A stretch of DNA of 64,000 bases from Simiduia agarivorans SA1 = DSM 21679 (GCF_000305785.2 NC_018868.3:2576001-2640000); one strand, 5' to 3'; counted from the stretch's first letter, positions 34,083 through 43,028 are shown. Program-made: numbers and translations. Notes: generated by a model from the letters alone, not told the origin.

Positions 34083-34454
34083 TCATTTCCTACACATTAG
34101 TTTTTGCAAGTTTGGTAAAACTACAGCAACAAATCCGCTAGAAATAAAATACATCGCAGAAAGTTCATAGTTATATCTATTAATAGATTCTTGGTCTATC
34201 CACCAAATTTTCAAAAGTAGGACCAGCGCCATAAAAATAAGAGTCCCTGTCAGCCTATTTACAAAGACCAAATATTCCCTGCTTCCTGAAAACTTTCTTT
34301 TAGCCGCTAGAAAGACAACAACAATACTTTCTACAGCTAGCAGGAAATATATAAACAATAAGATCATCGACTCGAGCAAACCTCTAAAGTCGCTTGCATG
34401 TGAATAAGCCTGAGAACAATATCCCATTAGGATAAGCGCAAGATATTTTTTCAT
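34083..34454 (-). CDS. Cassette gene 3: polytopic membrane protein
   Basis: 123 residues from the ATG at 34454; an ATG four codons upstream lies in the attC 2 core and may be used instead. A leader-like first segment (YLALILMGYCSQAYSHASDF) is followed by three hydrophobic spans (near 27-50, 66-84 and 96-115). No family recognised. Confidence 0.6.
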   Translation of the reverse strand: MKKYLALILMGYCSQAYSHASDFRGLLESMILLFIYFLLAVESIVVVFLAAKRKFSGSREYLVFVNRLTGTLIFMALVLLLKIWWIDQESINRYNYELSAMYFISSGFVAVVLPNLQKLMCRK

Positions 34455-34462
34455 ATCAGTAA

Positions 34463-34519
34463 ACATAACGCCCGCAACAGCCGGGAGCGCAGCGAGTCGG
34501 ATGCTTGCGTTTGTTATGA
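34463..34519 (-). other. attC site 2
   Basis: 57 bp bounded by ACATAAC and GTTATGA; inner CCGGGAGCGCAGCGAGTCGG. Differs from site 3 by only a few bases. Confidence 0.87.
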
Positions 34520-34903
34520 GTTTTCACACATACCATCAATAGCACCAACTTCAAGCACCTTTCCTGTTTGTGAAAAATATAATGCTACAACAACCTGATC
34601 GTCTCCTACCGCGCACGGAAAAATCGCATATAGCAGCTTGTCTTTGCTTGTAGCCATTACTCCGGAATGTACGTCGATACTGGAAAAGTATGACAATTTG
34701 TCAAGCTCAATCTCTGCAGATATCCCCCTATCCTTAATTGTAACTTTTGGATTAGCGTTACCTGGGACCAATAGCTCAACATTATTTAAACCACCAACCT
34801 CAAAGACTTTGAGCGATGAACTCACTGGAAACACCATAAAGTGATCTGCAAAACTTGGCACTGACATCATAACAAGAAGAGTACTAAGGACTAATTTTTT
34901 CAT
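34514..34903 (-). CDS. Cassette gene 2: exported protein of unknown function
   Basis: 129 residues from the ATG at 34903 with a signal peptide (KKLVLSTLLVMMSVPSFADH). An upstream in-frame ATG at 34999 would translate attC 1 itself and is rejected. The mature part is beta-rich, with two cysteines (FPCAVGDDQ and DGMCENS). Stop in attC 2. Confidence 0.65.
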   Translation of the reverse strand: MKKLVLSTLLVMMSVPSFADHFMVFPVSSSLKVFEVGGLNNVELLVPGNANPKVTIKDRGISAEIELDKLSYFSSIDVHSGVMATSKDKLLYAIFPCAVGDDQVVVALYFSQTGKVLEVGAIDGMCENS

Positions 34904-34907
34904 AGAC

Positions 34908-34994
34908 TCATAACGCCCGCATTTGGGGCGGCGGAGCGACAGCGTAGCCGTCCCGCCGCGTTTTACAGCGGCGCCCAAGATGCGCTTGTTATGT
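34908..34994 (-). other. attC site 1 (proximal)
   Basis: 87 bp bounded by TCATAAC and GTTATGT. It has a long inner hairpin (GGCGGCGGAGCGACAGCG with CGCCGCGTTTTACAGCGGCG) unlike the other sites. Confidence 0.85.
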
Positions 34995-35270
34995 TGCATT
35001 TAGTATAAGCTCGTATCTTTCTAAGTGGCGGCAATCCATGAGCTTGGAAGCGTTAATTAGGTGAAGCCAGAATGTACTTGATGGTGATGGGTTATCTTCG
35101 ATTACACCATCTAGCTCTTCCATCGCTAAAAGTAACTCATTTGCTTTAATGTAACTCAAGAAATCGTCTTTTCTATATCCGCAATCTGATTCGACTGTAG
35201 TCTCAGGTAGTAACACAAAGGCCGCCATCAATTCAGCTTCTATCAGCGCCCATCTCTCAATCTGCTCCAT
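34989..35270 (-). CDS. Cassette gene 1: small soluble protein of unknown function
   Basis: 93 residues, acidic, with no signal peptide or membrane segment: MEQIERWALIEAELMAAFVL to the end LERYELILNAT. It is the only cassette product that looks cytoplasmic. Being nearest the proximal end, it should be the most recently inserted cassette if an integrase once acted there. Stop in attC 1. Confidence 0.6.
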   Translation of the reverse strand: MEQIERWALIEAELMAAFVLLPETTVESDCGYRKDDFLSYIKANELLLAMEELDGVIEDNPSPSSTFWLHLINASKLMDCRHLERYELILNAT

Positions 35271-35283
35271 AGATCACTTGCCA

Positions 35284-35290
35284 ACATAAC
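35284..35290 (-). other. Lone recombination core (attI-like or truncated attC)
   Basis: ACATAAC (GTTATGT on the minus strand) lies 13 bases upstream of cassette gene 1, with no partner core to its right. This is what a cassette/attI junction looks like, but no intI gene follows, so it could also be a cut attC. Confidence 0.5.
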
Positions 35291-35311
35291 AGTGTGAATA
35301 ACAGACCCGTC

Positions 35312-35439
35312 CATATATAGACAATGTGCTACATCTGGACAATCGGATGCCACATTTAGACAATTTCTATTAATTTTGTCTATATCTGCATTGTCTATAT
35401 GTAGCATGTCTATATGTAGCATCGTTGTCTATATGTGCA
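35312..35439. repeat. Seven copies of a ~16-bp motif in two opposed groups
   Basis: Consensus TTGTCTATATGTAGCA. Forward copies at 35376-35390, 35391-35406, 35407-35421 and 35425-35439; reverse copies around 35312-35324, 35327-35342 and 35348-35363. The two groups face each other about 35370. Compact arrays of this type are seen as multiple protein-binding sites at transposon ends or recombination sites. The protein involved is unknown. Confidence 0.75.
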
Positions 35440-35442
35440 GGC

Positions 35443-35889
35443 CTAATAGCCCTTCTTTCGGTAGGGGTAATGGGGATTTTGGGTGGGCGGTCTTCTGTCT
35501 TCTGCATAAAAATCCACGTCAGTGCAGGCGCCGTAGGCGCCTTCTACGATCAGGTGTGCCAGGTTCAGCGCATGTACCAGACCTCTGGGCAGATACCACA
35601 GCTTTTGTTGTGCACTCCATTTGGCGTTGTGGCGTTTGATGAGTTGGCGGGTGGTGTTGTCGTCGTAGCGTACGCGCAAGGCCACAGGGAAGTGAGCGTT
35701 TATTTCATCCTGGGTTGTCATGCCACGCGGTGGCTCGGGCGCATCGCGCGCATCAACGACGAGCTCAACGGTAATCAGCCGGCGGTGCTTGTCTTGGCGG
35801 TAGCGTACGGCGATGAGGTTTTCGCCGTACGCGGCCCGGTATTTTTGCGCGCCTGGTTGATGGGCGCCGATAGTGCGGATTACTTTCAT
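35443..35889 (-). CDS. Orphan protein next to the cassette array, function unknown
   Basis: 148 residues from the ATG at 35889. It starts MKVIRTIGAHQPGAQKYRAA and continues YGENLIAVRYRQDKHRRLIT. The second half has a short basic repeat-like unit RHNAKWSAQQKLWYLPRGLV. From memory, similar small proteins recur beside tyrosine recombinases and IS91-type elements, but I cannot verify this. It is transcribed toward the motif array, and its last codons abut the first motif copy. Confidence 0.6.
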   Translation of the reverse strand: MKVIRTIGAHQPGAQKYRAAYGENLIAVRYRQDKHRRLITVELVVDARDAPEPPRGMTTQDEINAHFPVALRVRYDDNTTRQLIKRHNAKWSAQQKLWYLPRGLVHALNLAHLIVEGAYGACTDVDFYAEDRRPPTQNPHYPYRKKGY

Positions 35890-35921
35890 GTCACATCCTT
35901 GTGAGGGTTTGGTCATTAACG

Positions 35922-36824
35922 TTACAGCGGTAGACCCACGCTTTGCAAATAGGTCAGCAGTGAGGGCGAGTCCACATCCACCACCACGTCCTCGGGTAAT
36001 CGTAACCACTGCCATTCGGTGTCAAAGCTGATCGACTGACCCGGCGCAATAGTCTGATAGGCGCCCTGCGCTTCTAACTCCATGTACCCCCGTGGGCTTA
36101 TGTAGAGCTGGGTTTCGGCTTCGGTCGGTGCCTGCTGGTCTGTGCGCAGGTCCTTATAGCGCTTGATAAACAGATCGCGCCCATCTACCCAGGCAATCCA
36201 GCCGCGGCCATTGGCATTGAGTTTGCCTTCACTCAGTTCGCTGTGGCGCAAATCCACCCAGGTCACATCGCCAAATGTGGTGTAGGGAAAACTGCCGAAC
36301 GTAAACCACAAGGGATCGGCTTCATGCGCAAACAACACCAAGCCACGAATCGGAACCCGCGTCACTTCCCAGGCGGCGGCTGGCGCGGCGGCTCCCGCCG
36401 GCCGCGTCAGCTGATACTGCCAGGCAATGCGATCGCCGCCGAGTAACCGAAAGGTTTTGTCGATGCGCAATCCGGTTTTCTGCTCGTCTACCGGCCCTTG
36501 TAGAGAACGTGAGTTACCAGAGCCTGTTAATGTATAAGGTAGATTGTCGAAGGAATCGGGCGGCGGCCAGCCCCAACTGGTTTGGGGACTGATCCAGAGC
36601 GTGGAGCCCCAATTAGCCGGGTCGCGTTCGGATTTCAGTGACAGTCGTTCCTGATCGCGATAGACCATAGAAGACAGCCGGCCACCGTGAGCCGGACTGA
36701 CGGTCAGCACAAGCTGTCCGTCGGCCAGCTGATGACTTACCTGTTCCGGTGGCGGCGACACCAGTTTGGGTTCACAGGCACACAGTGCAAGCGCGAGACC
36801 CGACATGTAAAGTTGAAAACGCAT
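35922..36824 (-). CDS. DUF4380 lipoprotein (aldose-epimerase-like fold)
   Basis: 300 residues; the leader QLYMSGLALALCACEP has a lipobox. It has the beta-sandwich pattern of galactose-mutarotase-like DUF4380 proteins: LVLTVSPAHGGRLSSMVY, STLWISPQTSWGWPPPDSFD, and FIKRYKDLR with a late FDTEWQWL. Role unknown; sugar binding is possible. It restarts the normal GC-richer DNA to the right of the cassette region. Confidence 0.8.
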   Translation of the reverse strand: MRFQLYMSGLALALCACEPKLVSPPPEQVSHQLADGQLVLTVSPAHGGRLSSMVYRDQERLSLKSERDPANWGSTLWISPQTSWGWPPPDSFDNLPYTLTGSGNSRSLQGPVDEQKTGLRIDKTFRLLGGDRIAWQYQLTRPAGAAAPAAAWEVTRVPIRGLVLFAHEADPLWFTFGSFPYTTFGDVTWVDLRHSELSEGKLNANGRGWIAWVDGRDLFIKRYKDLRTDQQAPTEAETQLYISPRGYMELEAQGAYQTIAPGQSISFDTEWQWLRLPEDVVVDVDSPSLLTYLQSVGLPL

Positions 36825-36894
36825 AGTGCTTCCTTGTTGGTTTTGGTGAATGCGTTTTCTCTCGTCTACTACAGCGTTTTTTGTTTGACGCCTT

Positions 36895-38139
36895 TTATTG
36901 TTGACCGAATTTTTTATCCGCCTTGGGTGCAGGCAGCTCCGGCAAGTTATGGGTAATCATGGTCAAGCCCCGTTGATAATAGTCGGTGCTTAACTGGTGC
37001 TCGCCCAGGGCCGCGGTCAAGCGGGCCAGTTCGGCGTAGGTTTCGGGCTGCGGCATTATATTTGCGCTGGCCTCAAAATATTCGCGCGCCTTGCCCCACA
37101 ATTGGTTGCGCAGTGCGATGCGGCCTAAGGCCAGCAGGAGTGTGGCATTGCGCGGCCGTTCTTTTAGCCAGCTTTCTGCGGTGATCAATTGACGGGCCAC
37201 ATCGTCACCTGCCAGTCGGCCATAACTGTCCAACAGGCTATCGTCCCATTCTTTATTGAGCGCCTTGCGCAAAATGGATTCCGCTTTGGCCTGAGCGTTA
37301 TGCCTGACCAATAATTCCACGTACACCAGAATCAACGCGGGCAATTTTTGTGCGCGTTTGTCGAGCTTGGCCCACACCTCGGTCAACAGCTCAACGGGAT
37401 TGCCGGCGCTGGCATCTGCCGCCGTGCGCAATTTATGCGACCAACAACGCAGCTCTATGTCTTGTAGTTGGGCATCGCTCATAGGTTTATACTTTTTCAG
37501 CGTGGGCAGCAGCGCTTCCAGATCGGCCCAGTCTTCCAATGCCATGTAGCATTGGCGCAACATATCCAGCACCACCGGATGATGCGGTGTTTCTTCATGC
37601 ACGCGCTCCAGCGCGGCAATGCACTGCTCATAACGCTGATCCATCAACTCCATGCGCGCCTGCGCCAGCGCGGTTGCCAGCTTGTGCTGGCCGCCCACGG
37701 ATTCGGCTTTGGCGAGCAATTGCTGCGCTTCGTCGCGATCACCCAGCTCATAGGCGGATCGCGCCGCCGCTAAATAGTTGATCACCGGTACCATACTGCG
37801 GTTGGCGGTTTTCAGCAGTTGTTTGCGCGCCTGCTTCCAGTTGCCTTCCATGAAATCCACCAAACCCGCTGCCAGTTGCTTGCGATGCTGTTCGTCACTG
37901 CCTTGCACAACATAGCGGGTGGCGCCCATCACGCCGCCTAAAATACCAAACAGAATTTTCAGGCTGTACCAGGTGATCAGTGTGGTGAGTACCAAAAAAA
38001 TCACCGCAAACCAGACACTGGTTTCCAGGCTGTAACCGTAAATAGACACCAGGATATAGCCGCTGTCGCGCGCCAGTTCACCAATCAGCAATCCGCCGGC
38101 TAACAGTGCGGCGGCCATCAGCAGGAGTAGGCGCTTCAC
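36895..38139 (-). CDS. hemY: HemY-like membrane protein with TPR repeats
   Basis: 414 residues. Two transmembrane segments at the N-terminus (MAAALLAGGLLIGELARDSG and VWFAVIFLVLTTLITWYSLK) match the HemY_N domain, followed by a TPR-rich domain (YLAAARSAYELGDRDEAQQL and later repeats). This is the proteobacterial HemY of the hemCDXY operon, not protoporphyrinogen oxidase. The start overlaps the hemX stop by four bases. Confidence 0.92.
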   Translation of the reverse strand: MKRLLLLMAAALLAGGLLIGELARDSGYILVSIYGYSLETSVWFAVIFLVLTTLITWYSLKILFGILGGVMGATRYVVQGSDEQHRKQLAAGLVDFMEGNWKQARKQLLKTANRSMVPVINYLAAARSAYELGDRDEAQQLLAKAESVGGQHKLATALAQARMELMDQRYEQCIAALERVHEETPHHPVVLDMLRQCYMALEDWADLEALLPTLKKYKPMSDAQLQDIELRCWSHKLRTAADASAGNPVELLTEVWAKLDKRAQKLPALILVYVELLVRHNAQAKAESILRKALNKEWDDSLLDSYGRLAGDDVARQLITAESWLKERPRNATLLLALGRIALRNQLWGKAREYFEASANIMPQPETYAELARLTAALGEHQLSTDYYQRGLTMITHNLPELPAPKADKKFGQQ

Positions 38140-39290
38140 TGCGCGGCCTCCTGCTCAAAGCGCAATTGGGCGCGGAAGGTTTCCAGCGCCTGGTTGCTGC
38201 CGGAAATATCGGGCAGGGTCTGGCTTACGTTCAGCGCTTGCAATTGGGTGAGCGCATCAGCCAACTGATCGCGCTCTGGACTCACCGGAAAATAGCTGCG
38301 CATCCACTCGACCGCACGGCCGATACTGGCCTGATAGAGCCTGCTGTCGTTACGCAGCAGTGCCCATTGCGCGGTTTGCAATTGGTTTTTGATATTGGCG
38401 CGCAGGTTTGCTTCATGCTCCGGAGGCATTAACGGTTCTACCGGTTTGTCGTACCGGCGCACGCGCACAAACGCCGTGAGCTCTTCGGCAAAACGCCGCC
38501 AGGCAAAGGTAATTTCTTCCCACAGATTGTCGGCTTCGCGCTGCCATTTTTTTACGTTGGGCTCGCCTTCAAACTGGCGCGGTGCCGCCGCTAACGCAAG
38601 GCCATCCATCCGGCCCATCAGCGCATCCATTTGATAATAGATGCCGCTGTAATCCACATCGGTGACCGCGTTGAGCGCTTGCATGTCGGCGGCGATTTGT
38701 TTGCGCACGGCCAACAGGCCGGCGGGGTTACCCAATTCCGTGGCGGCCTGAGCCAGCAAGCCATCGGCCAGCACCATCAGGCGCTCGGCGCTCTCGGTCG
38801 ATTTTTCCAGATGCAGCCGTTGATTGGCCTGGCGCATGAGAAAACGCGCTTCATCAATCAGGAACCGGGCCCGGCTGCTGCTGGACAATTGCGCCAGGCG
38901 GCGCGATTGTTCCGCCAGTTGGGTATTCACGCGCTCGTTGAAATCGCGCCAGGCCTGGTCGCGTTCTGCGCTCACCTGTTTGAAATCCAACAGCGCTGAT
39001 TCCAATTGGCGCGTCACATCCTGACGGGCGTTCTGCAAGCTGGCAATGTCGGTCGCCTGCTTTTCAACCACCGCAGCGAGTGTCTGGTGGTGCTGACCGG
39101 TTTGTTGATGCAGCCAATATCCACCTCCGGCCGCTGCGGCTGTCACCAGCACCAGCGCAATCCAGATGGGCGCGGGGTTAAAGCGCTGCACTGCATCCGA
39201 TGCCGGATTCTTCACGACAGGCGCTTCGGGCGCGGGCGTCGGGTTATGGGTCAATTCCTTGTTATCCGGATCGTCTGTGGTTTGCACCAA
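38136..39290 (-). CDS. hemX: HemX-like single-pass membrane protein
   Basis: 384 residues. A proline-rich cytoplasmic start, one transmembrane segment (PIWIALVLVTAAAAGGGYWL), and then a long periplasmic helical part with a coiled coil (QATDIASLQNARQDVTRQLE). Annotated in databases as uroporphyrinogen-III C-methyltransferase, but it has no methyltransferase motif; probably a membrane scaffold for haem synthesis. Starts at TTG or at GTG one codon on. Confidence 0.88.
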   Translation of the reverse strand: MVQTTDDPDNKELTHNPTPAPEAPVVKNPASDAVQRFNPAPIWIALVLVTAAAAGGGYWLHQQTGQHHQTLAAVVEKQATDIASLQNARQDVTRQLESALLDFKQVSAERDQAWRDFNERVNTQLAEQSRRLAQLSSSSRARFLIDEARFLMRQANQRLHLEKSTESAERLMVLADGLLAQAATELGNPAGLLAVRKQIAADMQALNAVTDVDYSGIYYQMDALMGRMDGLALAAAPRQFEGEPNVKKWQREADNLWEEITFAWRRFAEELTAFVRVRRYDKPVEPLMPPEHEANLRANIKNQLQTAQWALLRNDSRLYQASIGRAVEWMRSYFPVSPERDQLADALTQLQALNVSQTLPDISGSNQALETFRAQLRFEQEAAQ

Positions 39291-39342
39291 CGTGAGTGTC
39301 CTCTGAAGATTAGTCGTGATGAGATGCCGAGCATCCGTGTCA

Positions 39343-40113
39343 TTATCGCCCGAGAGACTGCAGCGCCTCGGCCATGGCGTTATCGGATGCGTTCACCGCT
39401 ACCGTAATATGCCTGAATCCCCGGGTCTCGGCCAGCGCCGCCACCCGCTCACCGGGCACCACCAATGGCCAGGTCAGGCAGGCCTCGAGCGCCTGCTGGT
39501 TCGCCAGTGTCTGGCACAGGTTGTCCAACGACTCACCGCTGTGCACCGTCAGCACGGCATCGCCCGCCGCCAATGCGCCTGCCACCGAACTGGCAGCCTG
39601 GTCCGGCAGCACCCGTCGGTACAAGGCCAGCTGATCCACCCGGGCACCGCGCGCGCTGAGCGTGTCGGCCAGGTGCGTGCGGCCGCCCTCACCCCGGAAC
39701 AATAGCACCGCCTGATCGGTCAGATCGGCCAGTTCGGGCAATGCCAGCAAGGCTTCACTGTTCATGGCGGAGTCGATGGCAGGCCGGCCCACCACCGGCA
39801 GGCCGGCCTGCTCCAGCGCCCGGCCCGTGGCCGCACCAATGGCCAGATAGCGGGTATGCAGCGGCAGTTGCGGCCAGTAGTCACTGAGCCATGCCACACC
39901 TTCGCGCACGGCGTTCTGGCTCACAAACACGGCCCAGTGGTAGCGATCGAAATCGAGGATGCGGGTGCGAATCGCCTGGCGTTCAGCTTCGCCGGTAACC
40001 GGTTCGATGGCCAGCACGGGTACATCCAACACCTCAAACCCGAGCGCGGCAAAGGCGGCGCGGGATTCGGCCGCCTGGGCGGCAGGTCGGGTCAACCACA
40101 GCCGGCGGCTCAT
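39343..40113 (-). CDS. hemD: Uroporphyrinogen-III synthase
   Basis: 256 residues. It starts [20 protein letters not shown] and has the weakly conserved HemD two-domain fold, with [27 protein letters not shown] and [20 protein letters not shown]. It cyclises hydroxymethylbilane to uroporphyrinogen III. The start overlaps the hemC stop by four bases; next to hemX as in pseudomonads. Confidence 0.93.
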   Translation of the reverse strand: MSRRLWLTRPAAQAAESRAAFAALGFEVLDVPVLAIEPVTGEAERQAIRTRILDFDRYHWAVFVSQNAVREGVAWLSDYWPQLPLHTRYLAIGAATGRALEQAGLPVVGRPAIDSAMNSEALLALPELADLTDQAVLLFRGEGGRTHLADTLSARGARVDQLALYRRVLPDQAASSVAGALAAGDAVLTVHSGESLDNLCQTLANQQALEACLTWPLVVPGERVAALAETRGFRHITVAVNASDNAMAEALQSLGR

Positions 40114-41039
40114 GCCTGACCGTACACCTCGGCCAGAATGGCATCGGCGCCGGCGGCCAGCAGCCGCTCAGCCAGGGTCACCCCCAGCGTTTCGGCCTGC
40201 GCCACCGGGCCACGGATTTCGTCGCGCAGAATGCGCTTGCCATCGGTACTGGCCACCAGGCCACGCAAAAACAACTGGCCCTCCTGATGGATCGCAAAGC
40301 ACCCGATGGGTACCTGACACCCGCCCTCCAGGCGCCGGTTCATGGCGCGCTCGGCGGTCACCTGCTGGGCAGACAGTTCGTGGTGCAGTGGCGCAATCAG
40401 CGCTTTGATGGCGTCGTCATCGGTGCGGCATTCAATGCCCACGGCACCCTGGCCACCGGCGGGCAGGGATACATCGGTCATCAGGTATTCGGCGATGCGG
40501 TCGTGAAAGCCCAGGCGGATCAGCCCGGCCGCGGCCAGGATGATAGCGTCGTAGTCACCGGCATCCAGTTTGGCCAGGCGGGTATTCACATTGCCGCGCA
40601 GGAATTTGATCTGCAGGTCCGGCCGCCGTTCCAGCAGCTGGGCCTGTCGGCGCAAACTGGAGGTGCCCACCACCGCGCCCTGTGGCAGATCGGCGAGCGA
40701 TGGATAGGTGTTGGACACAAAGGCGTCGCGCGGGTCTTCGCGCTGGCAGATCACCGCCAGCCCGAGGCCGGCCGGAAATTCCATCGGTACATCTTTCATG
40801 GAGTGCACCGCAATGTCGGCTTCGCCGTCGAGCATGGCGGTTTCCAGCTCTTTCACGAACAGGCCTTTGCCACCCACTTTGGCCAGCGGAACGTCGAGGA
40901 TTTTGTCGCCCTTGCTCACCAGCGGCACCAGCTCAACGGTGAGATCCGGGTGCAGCGCGGCCAGCCGGTCTTTCACGTAATTGGCCTGCCACAGGGCAAG
41001 GGCGGAGGTGCGGGTGGCGATGCGCAGGCGGGCAGTCAT
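40110..41039 (-). CDS. hemC: Hydroxymethylbilane synthase
   Basis: 309 residues from the ATG at 41039. [20 protein letters not shown] at the start, [32 protein letters not shown], and the dipyrromethane-binding Cys241 in [14 protein letters not shown] are diagnostic. It joins four porphobilinogens. It follows algR and is coupled to hemD. Confidence 0.96.
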   Translation of the reverse strand: MTARLRIATRTSALALWQANYVKDRLAALHPDLTVELVPLVSKGDKILDVPLAKVGGKGLFVKELETAMLDGEADIAVHSMKDVPMEFPAGLGLAVICQREDPRDAFVSNTYPSLADLPQGAVVGTSSLRRQAQLLERRPDLQIKFLRGNVNTRLAKLDAGDYDAIILAAAGLIRLGFHDRIAEYLMTDVSLPAGGQGAVGIECRTDDDAIKALIAPLHHELSAQQVTAERAMNRRLEGGCQVPIGCFAIHQEGQLFLRGLVASTDGKRILRDEIRGPVAQAETLGVTLAERLLAAGADAILAEVYGQA

Positions 41040-41093
41040 TGGGCGTCCTTTTATGGGCTGCAAAAAAACGCGCCAATGATACCAGAGGTTGGA

Positions 41094-41828
41094 TCACAGC
41101 CGGGCCAGCAATTCCTTCAGTTCCGGCACGTGCCGGCGGCTGACCACCGGCTTGGTGTCCACGCCCTCTAACCGCAGGCGGAACTGGCCGTCGGGCGCGC
41201 GCTCCATGGCTTCAATGTGCGCCACGGACACCAGCGAGTTGCGGTGTACGCGCACAAAGCGCCCAGCCAGTTCGGTTTCAAGGTCTTTCAGGGTGTCGTC
41301 GATCAGGGTTTCGCCACCGAGATGATGCACGGTCACATACTTCTGATCGGCGATGAAGAAGCGCACGTCGGCCAGCGGAATCAGCTCCACCCCGCGCCGG
41401 GTTTTGGCGCTGATATTGGTGCGCCCGGTTTCGGCCACGGGCGCTTCCCGCAGGCTGGCCAGCTGCAATTTATTGACCTTGCCGGCCTTGTCCAGCACCT
41501 TGCGCAGGTCGTCGGCCTGCACCGGTTTCAGCAGGTAACCCACGGCTTCGGTATCAAAGGCATCCAGTGCGTACTGGTCGTAGGCCGTGCAGAAGACGAT
41601 GGCGGGCGGGCAATCCATCTCCGCGATTTTACGCGCGGTGGCCAGGCCGTCATCGCCCGGCATGCGCACATCCAGCAGCACCACGGCCGGGTCGTGCTCG
41701 TCGATGGCCGCCAGGGCTGATTCGCAGTCTTCGGCTTCAGCCACCACGGTGTATTCCTTCAGGTCTTCCAGCAGCCGGCGCAAGCGCGCGCGGGCCAAGG
41801 GCTCATCGTCTACGATCAACACGTCCAT
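41094..41828 (-). CDS. algR: LytTR response regulator AlgR
   Basis: 244 residues. The receiver domain has VLIVDDEPLARARLRRLLED, the phospho-Asp in VVLLDVRMPGDDGLAT, and T/K in FCTAYDQYA and LLKPVQ. The LytTR DNA-binding domain follows with IPLADVRFFIADQKYVTVHH and RFVRVHRNSLVSVAHIEAME. In pseudomonads AlgR controls alginate, type IV pili and virulence genes. The start shares a base with the algZ stop (TAATG). Confidence 0.93.
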   Translation of the reverse strand: MDVLIVDDEPLARARLRRLLEDLKEYTVVAEAEDCESALAAIDEHDPAVVLLDVRMPGDDGLATARKIAEMDCPPAIVFCTAYDQYALDAFDTEAVGYLLKPVQADDLRKVLDKAGKVNKLQLASLREAPVAETGRTNISAKTRRGVELIPLADVRFFIADQKYVTVHHLGGETLIDDTLKDLETELAGRFVRVHRNSLVSVAHIEAMERAPDGQFRLRLEGVDTKPVVSRRHVPELKELLARL

Positions 41829-42850
41829 TAGTTGTCTTCCCCCAGCGGATAGCTGATCCGCACGATAAAATGATCCTGTTCGGGCGCCGCCACGCACTCG
41901 GCTTTGCGGCCAAAATGGGCATCCAGGCGGGCGCGGATGTTGTTCAGCGCCAGGCCATTGCCCGGTTTGTGCGCACCTTCACCAAGTGGATTGCGCACCT
42001 CAATGGTGAGCCGATTATTGGCCGTGCGCACGGCAATCTCAAGCAGACCGCCGCCCTTGCGTGACCCAATACCGTGGTAGATGGCGTTTTCCAGCAGCGG
42101 CTGCAACATCAGGCTGGGCATGGTGGCCCCCTCGGGCAAGGCTTCCACCTGCCAGTTTACCTGCAGCTTGTCGCCCAGGCGCGCGGCTTCCATGTCCAGA
42201 TAGCGTCGGCCCAGCGCCAGTTCCTGCTCAACCGGCACCAGCGCCGCCTCACTCAGGCTCGCGCGGAACAGGGCAGACAGGTCTTCCACCATGCGCTCGG
42301 CCCGGGCGGCATCGATGGCGATCAGGCTGGCAATGGAGTTCATGGAGTTGAACAGGAAATGCGGCCGGATGCGCGACTGCAGCGCCTGGATGCGCGCCTC
42401 CAGCTCGGCCCGTTCGCGCCGGCCCAGTTGCTGTTGTAAATAGAAATACTGCAGGCCAATGCCGGCAAAAATCGCCGCCACAAAGACATCGGCGGCCAGG
42501 CTGTACCAATCCAGCGGGGTGTCGGTCCACCAGTAGCCCAGATAGAACCACTGCCCCAGCAGGGCAAAAGTGAGGGTCATCAACAGGATCAGGCCATAGC
42601 TGAAAGCCACGGCCCCCCACAGGGGGATGGTGGACAACCAGGGCCGCAGGCGACAGATACAGGCGGCGCTGGCCAGTGCCACCCAGAGCACCAACAGCGA
42701 CGACAGGGCCACGTCCATCCAGTTTAAATTCTGCAGGCCACCGTCATCATTGAGCGCCAGTACCAGAGACAGCATCACCACAATCGCCACCAGCCGCAGC
42801 AAAGACGGGCCGGTGCACAGGTTAGGCAGGAACTGCGTAGATTTATCCAT
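41828..42850 (-). CDS. algZ: Sensor histidine kinase AlgZ/FimS (LytS type)
   Basis: 340 residues from the ATG at 42850; longer in-frame starts run into the argH promoter. Four to six hydrophobic segments cover about residues 14-150. The His-kinase segment RIRPHFLFNSMNSIASLIAI contains the phospho-accepting His, and the C-terminal ATPase has MLQPLLENAIYHGIG and GLALNNIRARL. The unorthodox kinase lacks some usual boxes in Pseudomonas; here the N box looks normal. Divergent from argH. Confidence 0.92.
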   Translation of the reverse strand: MDKSTQFLPNLCTGPSLLRLVAIVVMLSLVLALNDDGGLQNLNWMDVALSSLLVLWVALASAACICRLRPWLSTIPLWGAVAFSYGLILLMTLTFALLGQWFYLGYWWTDTPLDWYSLAADVFVAAIFAGIGLQYFYLQQQLGRRERAELEARIQALQSRIRPHFLFNSMNSIASLIAIDAARAERMVEDLSALFRASLSEAALVPVEQELALGRRYLDMEAARLGDKLQVNWQVEALPEGATMPSLMLQPLLENAIYHGIGSRKGGGLLEIAVRTANNRLTIEVRNPLGEGAHKPGNGLALNNIRARLDAHFGRKAECVAAPEQDHFIVRISYPLGEDN

Positions 42851-43028
42851 GTTTGTAATTATTCGCTCCCGTTGGGCGTTTGCGCGCCGCTTTGTGGCGC
42901 TCAGCCGCCAGAAATCCTTTGAATATGCTGCCAGATACCGCCTGGACGATAGAGCCCGGGGGCCGGTATGGCTATAATGCACGCCGTTTTTTCACAGCCC
43001 CTATTTTCATAGCCCCTAGGACCAGACC

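Noticed and set aside
40287..41171. Antisense ORF of 294 codons opposite hemC
   Set aside because: Same shadow effect over a clearly conserved gene; no start signal or domain.
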